Shown: in pieces, positions 34,269 through 45,524 of the stretch
Numbering within the stretch: the stretch's first letter is position 1
Layout: each line of letters begins with the position of its first letter
From: Lathyrus oleraceus
Taxonomy: Eukaryota; Streptophyta; Magnoliopsida; Fabales; Fabaceae
Assembly: GCF_024323335.1 (NCBI RefSeq)
Contig: NC_066579.1
Span: forward strand, 357,322,900-357,386,899
Direction: 5' to 3'
Length of the DNA stretch: 64,000 bases
Made by a program: the position numbers and the translations under genes
The notes under the pieces: model-generated
Seen by the model: only the letters and a program-made list of their open reading frames with translations
Told to the model about the DNA's origin: nothing
The model's database searches: none

Positions 34269-37200
34269 TCTGATCTATGGATGACTGTAGGAACATCTAC
34301 AGCGACCCAATTGTGGCAGACACCACCAGGAATAACAAAATTGTTCATGTCCTCTGCTTCCTCTTCAATGATGGCAGCAGCTTCCTCTTCTTCAGGTTGA
34401 TCGGCGTGAATGAACCCTCCACTCTTGAACAGACCTTGCTCATTGGATGCCCCAGAACAGTAGCCAATGCCAGCCCGGGATTTGTTGTCTTCAAGTTCAA
34501 TCACCTTCCCCAAACCGGCAACTGCACCACATTCAATGGCCAGCTTAGCATCACGGTAGGAAGTGAATGAAGGAGACTTCTTCTCGATTGGTTCATCAAT
34601 AGATAAAGCTTGGAAGGGAGTTCCAACTTCATCCTCTGCATCAATATACGAGAAAGAAGACAGATGGCTAACCAGGAGAGCCTTTTCTCCCCCTACTACC
34701 ACCAATTTCTTGTTTTTGACAAACTTCAACTTCTGGTGTAGGGTGGATGTCACAGCGCCAGCCTCGTGAATCCATGGTCTGCCTAAGAGACAGCTATAAG
34801 ATGGGTGGATATCCATTACTTGAAAAGTAACCTGGAAATCACTTGGTCCTATTTTGATTGGGAGATCAACTTCCCCAATCACGGTCTTACGTGACCCATC
34901 AAATGCTTTCACAACAACCCCACTCTGCCTCATAGGAGGACCTTGATATGACAGACGAGAGAGTGTGGATTTTGGCAATACATTAAGGGATGATCCAGTG
35001 TCCACCAACACATTGGACATTGCATCAGATTGGCAATTCATAGAGATATGTAAAGCCATGTTGTGGTCTCTTCCCTCCTCAGGGAGATCAGCGTCACAAA
35101 AGCTCAAAGTGTTGCAAGCGGTGATGTTTGCAACTATACTATCAAACTGCTCGAGAGTGACGTCATGATCAACGTACGCCAGACCCAAGACTTTCTGCAG
35201 AGATTCCCTATGGGGTTCTGAATTCAGCAGTAGAGAAAGAATAGAAATCTTGGAGGGCGTGTGTAGAAGCTGGTCTACAATATTGTACTCACTCTTTCTG
35301 ATGAGCCTCAGCATCTCATCAGATTCTTCATCAACAATGCCACTTGGGCCAACTGAAGAAACAGGAGTCTTTTGTACGGATGAGGAGGGTTTGGCAACAT
35401 CAGGTGCCGGATTCTGAATGCTCACAGCGGTCCCAACCGGACGCTCAACAGTATCAGAAGCAGTAGCCTTTGGAGGCGCAGAAAATACACGACCACTTCG
35501 GGTCAACCCACTGACGTCAGCAATGTTGGTGACGGAAGTGGAAGGTAAAGGCATTTCGACCCCATCCTGGACAGCAACAGGATTGTATCTGAAGGGTACA
35601 GCTTTGTCAGATGAATAGGGCACAGGGCCAGCTGGTTTAATGACCAAGGAAGGGGAAGCCTTCGGCTTGTTGCTATTATAGCATATAACAACTGGTTCAG
35701 GCAGCTTGAACACTGGTGAAATGACGTTCACTTCAGGTTCGACTTCATCAACATTGCAATTCTGCAGAATCTCAATGGTACCTTCATTCAACAACTTCTG
35801 AAGTTCTCTGCGTACTTGATCGCAACCCAAGCGATTAACCGAACAAACGCGGCACTTGTCGTGGTTATGCTCCAAGTAGCTGTACTGACACAGCATCCGA
35901 TGTAATTCAACCAACGACTGCCTGATGTGGCTGACATACTTGACCTTGTACTTCCCAAGGCATTCTTGAATCATGTTGACAGATTTCCCATGCGCAGGCA
36001 ATGGGTTCTTGGTGACGTTCGGGCTTGAGTCCTCGAAACTCAGGATTCCACTTCTCATAAGGTCTTGCACCTTAGTCTTCAGCTGGAAGCAATTCTCAAT
36101 ATCATGGCCCGGAGCACCAGAATGATAGACACAGTGCAGGTCAGGCTTATACCACCATTGAGGGTTGACCGGTATAGCCGGAGGATCTCTCGGAGAAACC
36201 AACTTTCGCTCTATTAGAGAGGGATATAACTCTGCGTACGACATAGGAATCGGATCAAAACTGATCTTCTTCCTTTCATAACCCATGTTTGCTTGATTAC
36301 TCGTACTCCCACGAGGCTGGTAAGCCTGTTGCTGTGGACGAGATTGTTGTTGTTGGTACTGCGGTTGTTGATATTGTTGCTGATGCTGATACTGTTGATG
36401 TTGATATTGCTGATGTTGAGGAGTATTGTCCTTGAAAACAGGTGCTACGTGAGCCACCTGGTGCTGATGACTGGCATGTCGTGCAGGCTTCCTCTGAACA
36501 GAGGGTCTTCTGTGTTTGGGCTGAGATTGAACAGCATGTGCTTCCCCTTCTTTCCTCTTAAACGCCCCATATCGTTTAGAGGAAGAGCTATCATCCTTCG
36601 CCAACCGTCCTTCACGGACACCTTCTTCGAGACGCATCCCCATGTTCACCATCTCGGTGAAATCAGAAGGAGCGCTTGCTACCATCCGCTCATAATAAAA
36701 TGAGCCAAGAGTCTTCAGAAAGATCTTGGTCATTTCCTTCTCTTCCAGCGGTGGAGTGATCTGAGCTGCCAGCTCTCGCCATCTCTGGGCGTACTCCTTG
36801 AACGATTCCTTGTCCTTCTGGGACATGGACCTGAGTTGATCTCGGTCAGGTGCCATATCGACGTTGTACTTATATTGCTTGACGAAAGCTTCGCCAAGGT
36901 CATTGAAAGATCTGATGTTGGCGCTGTCCAAGCTCATGTACCATCTAAGCGCGGCACCAGACAGACTATCTTGGAAATAATGAATCAGGAGTTGATCATT
37001 ATCAGTCTGTGTTGACATCTTCCTGGCGTACATGACCAGGTGAGCAAGTGGACAGGTGTTCCCTTTATATTTTTCAAAGTCAGGGACCTTGAATTTGATC
37101 GGTATCTTCACACCGGGAACTAAGCACAGTTCGGCTGCAGACTTGCCGAATAGGTCTTTGCCTCGAAGAGTCCTCAATTCCTTTCTCAGCTCAAGGAATT

Positions 37201-37586
37201 GATCGTTCATGGCATCCATCTTTTCATGAACGTCTGAGCCCTCAGATGGCTCGGAGTGATAGATGATGTCGTCTACCCTTGGCATGGTATGCACGACAGG
37301 AGGAGCGGCAATAGGGACCGAGCTAGACGCCGGCATTTGAGCAAAGGTTGGCGCAGGAATATCTGGCATGAAACCTGGGGGCATGCCCCAAGGAAACCCG
37401 GGCGGCATGGCATTGGGCGCTGACTGGCACTGTAGAAGTAGCTACTTCTGAAATGACTGTCCTCTGAGCAGGAGTTGCAGGCGTCGGAGCAGGTTGATTC
37501 TGAGCAGCAAGGAGTTGCTCCATCAAAGCGCCAAGTCTGGCGACCTCTTCCTTCAATTCTTTGTTCTCTTGTTCCAATTGCTCCAT
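34265..37586 (-). CDS. gag-pro: gag-pro polyprotein of element C, with a frameshift near the start
   Basis: The N-terminal coiled-coil piece starts at 37586 (MEQLEQENKELKEEV) but runs out of frame near 37410-37440. The remaining 1047 codons are open from 37408 (MPPGFPWGM) to 34265. The capsid region (about residues 100-280 of the long frame) has DSLSGAALRWYM, FVKQYKYNVDMAPDR and EYAQRWREL. A glutamine-rich linker (about 340-390) and a C-x2-H-x5-H-x4-C motif in CVYHSGAPGHDIENC follow. The aspartic protease has VLVDTGSSLNVLP with D near residue 803. The tail has AGIGYCSG. Structural protein plus processing protease of virus-like particles. The frameshift could be mutation, assembly error or programmed. 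Confidence 0.92.
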
Positions 37587-37880
37587 GATTCTTGCAGAGT
37601 TGACTCGTGTATAATACCGGTGAGTCAGCTTGTCTTCAAAATAAATGAAGAACAGAGGTTAGGACAAGAAGACCAGAAACAAAGGGTACCTGTTTATGCA
37701 AGAATGATGCATGAAATGCTTGTGCAAATGCTTTGTTTTCAAGGAACCCTTAGGGTGTTATTTGCAATATTTTGATTAATTTAAGCATTTTTGATTCCTC
37801 ATGGAAAATATTTCATTCAATACATCAAGACAAAAAAAGCACAGCATTTTTAATTACAAAGAGAAAAGGTAAATGACATC
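37587..37880 (-). other. ORF1-gag spacer of element C
   Basis: About 290 bp between the ORF1 stop and the gag start with no defined feature. It is AT-rich and holds no gene. Confidence 0.6.
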
Positions 37881-39329
37881 CTATGGATCCCTAGAAGCTC
37901 GGGATGCTGGAAGACGAGAAGTGCACAACTTCTTGATCTCTTTCTCATAGGCCGCTTCCATGTCAGCTTTCTCCTTTGCAAGTCGATCGTACTTCCTTTT
38001 CCAGAATTTGGAAGACTGAGGAAGCAGAGAAGTCCAAGCGTCGTTCGGATCATCGATCACTCGGTGCTCGAGGAATTCAATCATAGCGTCCTTCTCCTTG
38101 AGCTGCTGCAGCAATTCCTCCCTCTCACGGATCCAAGCACGCGAAAGGTCTTCTTCTCTCAACTCCTCTACACGTTGGGTAGGGAGGGTTGAAGGCCCAG
38201 CCACATCCAACGGTGTAGGTCTTGGATAATCATACGGCATCAAGTAGGTAGCAGCCCTCTGTCTGACCCAAGAGGTGTATGGCTCCAAAGCAATGCAGTT
38301 CTTTGGGCCCAACTCATTCCTACTCTTCTTGCGAATACTGCGCCAAGCACGGACAAATCTGGCTTTAAGGCCTTGGGGATCTTTACCCTCCTGAAAGAAT
38401 ACGCCTTCTAACAGAATGTTATTAGGTTTATCCTTTAGGGGGAACCCAAGCTGGCGACGTGCAAGTATAGGATTGTAGCTGATCCCACCACATGTACCAA
38501 GAAGGGGCACATTAGGGAATTCACCACAATAGTCGATGATCTGGACGGTATCGTACACGCGATCATACCAAGTGATATCATCATTGGTGAGAGACATGAG
38601 TCTCTGAGACCACCGTAGACATCCCTTGTTCTCCTTGAAAGCAACTGTCTGCGGCAAGTGCGAAATAAACCACTTGTACAGCAGGGGTAGACAGCAGACA
38701 ATGACTCCTCCATTCTTCATATTCCTCAAGTGCAAGGAGACATATGCATCGCCCAACAAAGTCGGCACTGGATTAAGGACTACGAAGATCCTAATGGCGT
38801 TCATGTCCACGAACTTGTCGAAGTTGGGAAATAGCACCAATCCATAGATGAGTAATACAAAGAGAGCCTCAAAGGCATCCTCACTCATGGCCTTCCCATA
38901 AAAAGTAGCTTGGGCAATGAGGAACTCGGAAGGAAAACCCTGAATTCCGCCTTTGGTAGTCAGGTTAGCTCTAATCAGATCTTTATCTATGTGCAACAAG
39001 CTGGCAATCTCTCGAGCAGATGGAATACCCTCTAAGCCACTGAACGGCACTTGATCCAGAATTGGAATCCCAATGAGATGAGAATACTCCTCCAAGGTTG
39101 GCAATAGCTGGAAGTCCGGAAATAAGAAGCAGTGATGCAACGGATCGTAGAACTGAGCCAGAGTACTCATCAACCCTTCGTCAACCTGAGTGGTGAGCAG
39201 CGGTAGAAGCTTCCCATAGCGAGCTTTGAAACCCAAGGGATCTAATACATACGATGTCAGATTCCTTAACTCTTTTACATCGGGCTGCCTAAAGCTGTAC
39301 TTCTTTGTATGCCTTTTTGGTTTTTCCAT
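37881..39329 (-). CDS. ORF1 protein of element C (Ogre-specific extra ORF)
   Basis: 482 codons, open. I choose the ATG at 39329 (MEKPKRHTKKYSFRQ) because the 36 upstream codons look like leader translation. The middle is rich in conserved hydrophobic and aromatic blocks (FYDPLHHCFLFPDFQL, EEYSHLIGIPI, FLIAQATFYGKAM, SLHLRNMKNGGVIVCCLPLLYKW). The C-terminal third is a charged helical region (REREELLQQLKEKDAMIEFLEHR), probably coiled coil. An extra ORF between the 5' LTR and gag is a defining trait of Ogre. It resembles plant mobile-domain-like or DUF7745 proteins, from memory only. Function unknown. A, B (in view) and D show no equivalent. Confidence 0.85.
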   Translation of the reverse strand: MEKPKRHTKKYSFRQPDVKELRNLTSYVLDPLGFKARYGKLLPLLTTQVDEGLMSTLAQFYDPLHHCFLFPDFQLLPTLEEYSHLIGIPILDQVPFSGLEGIPSAREIASLLHIDKDLIRANLTTKGGIQGFPSEFLIAQATFYGKAMSEDAFEALFVLLIYGLVLFPNFDKFVDMNAIRIFVVLNPVPTLLGDAYVSLHLRNMKNGGVIVCCLPLLYKWFISHLPQTVAFKENKGCLRWSQRLMSLTNDDITWYDRVYDTVQIIDYCGEFPNVPLLGTCGGISYNPILARRQLGFPLKDKPNNILLEGVFFQEGKDPQGLKARFVRAWRSIRKKSRNELGPKNCIALEPYTSWVRQRAATYLMPYDYPRPTPLDVAGPSTLPTQRVEELREEDLSRAWIREREELLQQLKEKDAMIEFLEHRVIDDPNDAWTSLLPQSSKFWKRKYDRLAKEKADMEAAYEKEIKKLCTSRLPASRASRDP

Positions 39330-40324
39330 GTCTGAAAATTTTGCAAATAAACCCCTTTTTAAGTTCCTTGAAAATTCTCTTTTTGTGATGACATGAATGC
39401 GGATGAATGCGTGAATGCATGAATGCAACAAACACACTCAAGGATCAAGCAAAGCACACCAAACAAAGGTCGTGGGAAAGCTCTATGTATCCCTAATATC
39501 AATCATCCATTTTGGTGGATTTAGGTTTTCACCTTATCGACACCCAAGTTCCATTGATATTAACGGTACATGAACCGGTTCGAACCTCCTTAATATCAAC
39601 CAGCCGCTTTGGTGGATTTAGGTTTTACACCTGATCCGGGATCCATTGATATTAAGGTTGTCTGAACGACTCAACCACGAATCACGGGTTTGTTGAGAGT
39701 CACGAGCATGGAGTCTCGGTTAAGAACCACCCAAAGGGAGTGTACTAGGGTTTAAACCTGCCAGATATGTTCTACCAGAGGTTCCCATAATCATCGTTCC
39801 ATCTTTCGAATATTATCGGAGGAACGAATACTCGTATTCCAAGAATATTCTCAAGAGAAACTCTTATGAGTGTAGTATCGCGTGACAATCGTATCAGAAC
39901 TGACATCTGAACGACCTCCGCACTACGGTCCTAAAAATAGGCCAAGATGGGTTTGGTAAACTAAGGTCCTTGGCTTCTGCGGAACATGATTGAAAGAATA
40001 ATGCCTAACCACAAATAGCTTGTGTGACATTATTAATTCAACATGACCTCCACCAAGTGAATGGACTCGCAAGTCAACTGGCTAAGGAATACTCCACACC
40101 AGTCAACAAGACTATGCCATTCTCCTATCCTAGAGTGCACTCGAGTTCGGGTATAGAACTCATCTCACAGATCACCAAAGCAAACAGCAATTGTATATCA
40201 AGCAATTCAAACATTACAATCAATACAGTTATCCCAAATTGTACAAAAATATGTCATATAACACATAAACAAATATCATACAACAAGGGTGAAAAGTAGG
40301 CAATACCACCAAGGAGTGTCATTT
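39330..40324 (-). other. Leader of element C, homologous to the leader of D
   Basis: The part from about 39457 to 40320 aligns in order with 59566-60347 of element D: CACCAAACAAAGGTC, CCATTTTGGTGGATT, CACGAGCATGGAGT, TATTATCGGAGGAACGA and GACCTCCACCAAGTGAATGG are all shared. Non-coding conservation across elements with different LTRs suggests packaging or translation signals, or exchange. Short open frames are not conserved. Confidence 0.8.
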
Positions 40325-40341
40325 CCCCAGCAGAGTCGCCA
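40325..40341 (-). other. Primer-binding site of element C
   Basis: The same 17 bases as in A and D. Spacer to the 5' LTR is six bases (CTTTTC on the plus strand), longer than the two bases in A and D. Confidence 0.93.
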
Positions 40342-42417
40342 CTTTTCTGTAGCGGTGTATTCGTCGCTATATGATTTATCGATTAAATCATAAGCAAGGT
40401 ATACAATGATTTTCGAGTCGCCACCGCACTTTTATTTATCCAAAGGACTGGCTAAAAAGCGAACAAAAGCCTAAGAAGTTTTACATGTAGAAAACTAATA
40501 AAAAGATCAGAGAGTCTGGGTAAGGGGTAAATTACGCAATGGGAAGGTGTTAGGCACCCACTACGTCCTAGGTACTCCTAGGGAGCCCTTTTCACACTTG
40601 TTGTATAAAATTGTTATTTGTTATGAAATATTTATTGTGCAAACATGATTGGGATTATGAGAAAAGAATATACAATTTTTATTGTTTTTGTGTTCGAACG
40701 GATGAACCCGTTGCCTACGTACCTTCCATCAAAGGTAAGGATCAAAACGCCGTAGTTCGGCTAAAAGATTTCCAAAAGGTGTGTGGATTCAATTTTAAAC
40801 AATAGCACTGAGGCTCTTCATCATCAATGGGAGAAAACTCGACCAAGACCAACATCCACCATGCGAGGATAGCTTCGACGTACTAGAGGGGTTAACCCTG
40901 TTTTCAGTACGGAAGTCTTATAGTCGACTCACTAAGGATAGGGTGAGGTTTACATCAACCACAATGATAATTGAAACCTATGGCTAATGCATGAAAAGAT
41001 TTAACAATGGACAAAGCCAAAACAATTGAATGGGTGAAGTTAATTAATTGTGATTATGAAAGTAGAGTCAAAGTATGATTAAGATTGATTCAAAAGAAGT
41101 GTTATGAAATGGAGTTTGAAAAAAAAGTCAAGGACTTGGGTCCAGGTTTTTAGTTTGAAAAGCATGAAGAAGTTTGCACAATATCTATGTCAAGTTTGAA
41201 ATCAAAGTGTGAAAAGGTTTAGGACATAATGGGGATGAATGGATGAAGATGGATTGTAAAACTTCTTAGAAGGTTCACCTCTTGAGATCATATAGAAGAT
41301 GATTCAAGTGTGTCCTTTGGAATGGGCAATAAGCAATAACAAAATAAACAATCAGATGATACCGGATGCCACTCAATGGTCTTACTCCAATCTCACAAAC
41401 AAAAAGCGGATACCGGATACCAATAGATGGATTTACACCAGTCTCCTAAAACAGAAATGGATATCAGAGGCCACTCAATGGACTTACACTAATCTCCTCA
41501 ACAAAGAAAATGAAAGAATGGATACCGGATGCCAATCTGTCTGGACTTATACCAATATCCAACATATGATCATAGGAAAGCAAATGCCAACTTGCAGGGA
41601 CTTACAATTGCATCCTCACATAAAACAAACAAAAGCAAAACATGGATGTCAGATGCCAATCTGTCTGGGCTTACTCTAACCTCCACAGTATGGTCCTAGG
41701 AATACAAATGCCAACTTGCAGGGACTTATAATTGCATCCTCACATACAATCAAATAAATGCATCAAGCAAAGATAAGATGAGTGGCCACTGTGATGGTCT
41801 TATACTCACTTCCATATCCTAGGAGCAATGGCCAATGGATGGTCTTACAATTGTCCTCAATGGGTAAACAACAATGATAAGTCATAAAGACAAATGAGAT
41901 GATCATGCAATAATGAGCAATTAATGATGATAAATGCATAGAGCATACAAGCAAACATGTGCATATAAAGCAACAATCATTCAGTGAAAGCAATCAGCAC
42001 ACACTATAACCAAACAAGGAGTCTCATACAAGAGGGTTAGGCATTGAAGCCAGCTGGAATAGGGTCAATGGTGCTCTTAACCTTGCCATTGAAGGGCTAA
42101 GGTGAAGCAGATGAAAGGATATGAGGGGTGTGCCTCATTGCTCTTATCCCTGGTCAGGGAGAGCATTTGAATATTAGAAGGTGTGGGAGTTCATAAAGTA
42201 GGAACTCTCTCCACATATTATTGACTCGATAGATCTTGGGTTTGGATCTCAATGCTACAACCATGTAATGGGAGCAAGGAGAAGACTCACAGAATAGTAG
42301 GAGATAGGTTGCTTATCTCTTTGATCTACCAATTGCCTTATTTGAAGGACTTTTCCTGCTTGGGACAAACATAAACACACACAAGCATTGCCTCTTAAGG
42401 AGGACTTCAGACAGTTG

Positions 42418-42439
42418 CCTGGCCAAGTAACAGGCCAGG
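42418..42439 (-). other. Conserved LTR hairpin (C, 5' LTR)
   Basis: Second copy of the CCTGGCC/GGCCAGG hairpin. About 680 bp downstream of the TATA-like box in element sense. Confidence 0.72.
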
Positions 42440-43110
42440 TCTTCCAGACTACATGAAGAAAAAGGATTATACCTCAATGCAAATTGCTATTAAAGCAAAG
42501 CAAAGCAAGTTCAAAGAACTAAGCAACTAATGGTACCTGAAATAGTCAAACAGAATCAGTACACAACTCAAAGTTTAAACCAAAAGGAGGTAGGAATCAA
42601 CAGTCAAAACAAACAGACAAATGTGCAAAGCACAAGGCTCAAAGCATATGAACCAAGCAACCTACAAAACAAAGAAGTTAGCTCATGATAAACAATCAAG
42701 CTTAATCAAATTTGTATGATCTCTTTGGAGCATTGTTGCTTAACCAAAAGTGAAGTGCAGCTGTGATTCTGATGTTGTTTGGCTTCAAATACTCAAAACA
42801 GTTGCTCTTCAAGTTCCCAAATGATGAATGATTGAAGAACTTTAGCTCAGTGATGCTTGAAAATGCCCAAATCGAAATCTGCCATTGGTGACCTTTGATG
42901 AAGCAGAAATGGAAATTGATGTTACAGTGGAGAAATGCCACTTGCAATAGCTGCCAAATAGTTGGTAAATGATGAAGCAAGCAAGTCCAGCTCGAGCTCT
43001 CTTTGATTTTGAGCAGAAATTCGAAATGAGTAAATTGAGAGCTTTTTGAGAGAATGAGTTTCTGTTTGTGTAATGTTGGCTGCTAGGGTTTTGGTTGACA
43101 GAAAATGAAC

Positions 43111-43118
43111 AATATATA
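43111..43118 (-). promoter_or_regulatory. TATA-like box in 5' LTR of C
   Basis: Minus-strand TATATATT in a GCATATATATTG context. Expected to drive the element transcript; no experimental support here. Confidence 0.6.
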
Positions 43119-44262
43119 TGCTGTTTATGTTGCTAAACATGATTAGTCCAAGTGGTAATTCAAATTTTGTTAAAATCACATGTTTTGCTAATTTGGTCCA
43201 TTTTCCTTCAAATGGCAAGGTCTGTGGTTACAGCTACGAAAGTGGCCTTGTACACACTCCAAATATGATTTCTTAGCAATTTCAATTGGCAAAATATATT
43301 GGAAAGGCTTAAATTGCAAAATCACTTTTTCACCCCACTTGAAATTAATTAATGCAAGTCCAAAAAGGCCATTTTGAATGGTGATGTTTTGGTGAATGAT
43401 GATGACATTTTTGGAAAGAGGGGATCAAATATGACTTGTAGGAAAAAACCCCACCCAATTTGGCCAAATGGTTTGAGAGATATGGCCTTTTGAAGTTCAA
43501 ACATTTTTGAGATTGAATTGATCATAACTTGCCAACCATACATGGGAATTGAGTGTTCTTGGACTTTTTGGAAATGGGAGAACAAGATCTTCAACTTTCA
43601 TGTTGGGCAAAAATTCATTTGAAGCTTGTATCATGATGTAAGTTTAGGATCAAGAAGTTTCCATTTTTGGCAAATTTGAATTACAGGTCAACTTTCTATT
43701 TCTGGAAATTTCTTGTCTGACTTTATTTTCTTCACTGTGGATGCTTGACATGATATATGAAGCTTATATGGACATGAATGAGACATCTCAAACCGATTCC
43801 CACCCTCAAATCACTGATTAAATCCACAGTTGACCAACAGTTGACTTTCTAGGGTTTTGGATGACTGGGCCATGTTCTGATGAATTCCAAACCCTAATCC
43901 CTTGAAATCTTGATTCTAAATGAAGTCACAACTCATATGAACTCTTGATGATTGATCATGGTGTCCAAATTCTTCAAGAATGGCCACCATCCATTGCTTA
44001 ATGGCTGATTTGACTGTTTGACTGATGATTGCTTCAGCTACAAGTAACATGGTTAGATGACAATATTTTTGTACTTTTTGGTTAGTAAACATATGAAAAG
44101 CAATGATATACAAATGCAAGACATGCTTGGTGATCAAGAACCACACTCACAAGGCAACCAACCCACTAGGAGGGAAGCTAAGGCAATGCAATGATCCTTG
44201 AGGCCATGATATGATATGATATGGGCCATGAGGGATCTTAGGGCCAAAATTGGGGTCTTACA

Positions 44263-44705
44263 GTACGTCGACCGGGGCAACCCCTTACTCCCTTGTGTAT
44301 GGTATGAAGGAAGTCCTACCTGTTGAAGTGGAGATTCCTTCTCTGAGAGTCCTGCTGGATGTCAAGCTAGACGAAGCTGAATGGATTTGGATGAGGTTCA
44401 ACGAGTTGAGCCTTATCAAAGAGAAGCGGTTAGCAACTGTATGCCATGGGCAGCTGTATCAGAGAAGGATGAAGAAGGCCTTTGATTAGAAAGTGCGTCC
44501 TCGAAGCTATCAGACAGGTGATTTAGTTTTGAAGAGGATCCTTCCTCCCGGTACAGATAACAGGGGCAAGTGGACTCCGAATTACGAAGGTCCGTATGTT
44601 GTCAAGAAGGTTTTCTCCGGTGGAGCCTTGATGCTTACAACTATGGATGGTGAAGATTTTCCGTCCCCTGTGAACTCAGATGTAGTCAAAAAATACTTCG
44701 CATAA
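44263..44705 (+). pseudogene. Integrase C-terminal half of element B (broken)
   Basis: Continues the integrase cut at 22109 with STGATPYSLVYGM and VLPVEVEIPSLRVLLDV, then a TAG at 44487-44489 after KKAFD (lysine codon in C), then GDLVLKRILPP, GKWTPNYEGPYVVKKVF and GEDFPSPVNSDVVKKYFA to the stop at 44703-44705. The C-terminal domain normally binds DNA. An ATG-started open frame covers only pieces of it. Confidence 0.92.
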
Positions 44706-44712
44706 ATTGACC

Positions 44713-44905
44713 CGCTGGACGAAAAGAATAAAAGAGTCCAGGCAAAAAAGGGCATCCCGGCGAACCAAGAAAAAAAGAAAAAGGTTCGGGTAAAAGTTAG
44801 GGATAAAGAATGAAAAATATGTACACCCGGTAAGTCGAAAACCCGCAAGGGCGGCTTAGGCAAAAATGGGTATCCCGGTGGATTGAAAACCTGAAAGGGC
44901 GATCC
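44713..44905 (+). other. Stem-loop array after pol (element B, four units)
   Basis: Starts 8 nt after the pol stop. Hairpins: CTGGAC 44715-44720 with GTCCAG 44736-44741; CGAACC 44761-44766 with GGTTCG 44783-44788; AAGTCG 44832-44837 with CGGCTT 44852-44857; GGATTG 44880-44885 with CGATCC 44900-44905. The last two contain a four-A bulge and an inner 3-bp stem closed by GCAA or GAAA. Units are separated by GGCAAAAA and TCCCGG. Confidence 0.78.
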
Positions 44906-45524
44906 AGGCAAAAGAGGGATTAAAGCGAAGACTACGGTCTGAGTTATCTGTACTTCATCGCGCTTCAACGTCTACCATCTCGAAGGATATGATCGGTCCA
45001 ATCGTTCTTCTCAGAAAGCAAGGAATTTGGGGGAAATTAAGGACATACGAGTCATAACAGAAGTGGAAAATAGTGGATGCCGTGTTCACATTGCCAATAG
45101 GATAGTTTATTTCCTTGTTTTGGCGCAATTACCTCTTCCTAGGAATTGCTTCCTGATGTACTTTACCTTTTCCGGCTATTTTCAATCAATAAAAGTCGTT
45201 ATTCAGTTAAATTGCTCTCTTGTTTTTATTTTACTATTTTGTTTGCAAAAACGTCCGAATTTTTGATAAACATTGCATATAAAAAACATGAAGGCTAGAC
45301 AATAACGTGCAGAAAGGTAAAACATTTGAAAATCATTTTGAATGTTGAGTACACTTGGGTGTATCTTGTCCATACAAATCCTCTGGGGCATGTATGTCTT
45401 GCTGTTTTGCAGGTTACTACCTTTGATTGCTGGCTAAAGCAGATGAGCCACAGTTTGTTCAAAGATGTTTCAGCACTGTCCAGTAGTGTGAGGAATGGGG
45501 TTGTCTGAAGCAAGTTCAGAACTT

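Larger units (their letters stand above)
22110..44262 (-). mobile_element. Element C: young, almost intact Ogre retrotransposon
   Basis: 22,153 bp, flanked by GTACG. LTRs are 22110-26029 and 40348-44262. Minus-strand order: 5' LTR, PBS, leader, ORF1, gag-pro, intron, pol, stem-loop array, 4.3 kb repetitive 3' UTR, PPT, 3' LTR. Presence of ORF1 upstream of gag and a PRO-RT intron fits Ogre proper. LTRs differ by about 11 substitutions and one 5-bp (ATATG) copy-number change, making this the youngest insertion in the window. Pol and ORF1 are uninterrupted; the only coding lesion seen is a frameshift near the gag start. Confidence 0.96.
40348..44262 (-). repeat. 5' LTR of element C
   Basis: 3915 bp, 99.7% identical by eye to 22110-26029. 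The difference in length equals one ATATG unit near 44205-44224. Contains the minisatellite, hairpin and TATA-like box described for the 3' copy. Confidence 0.96.
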
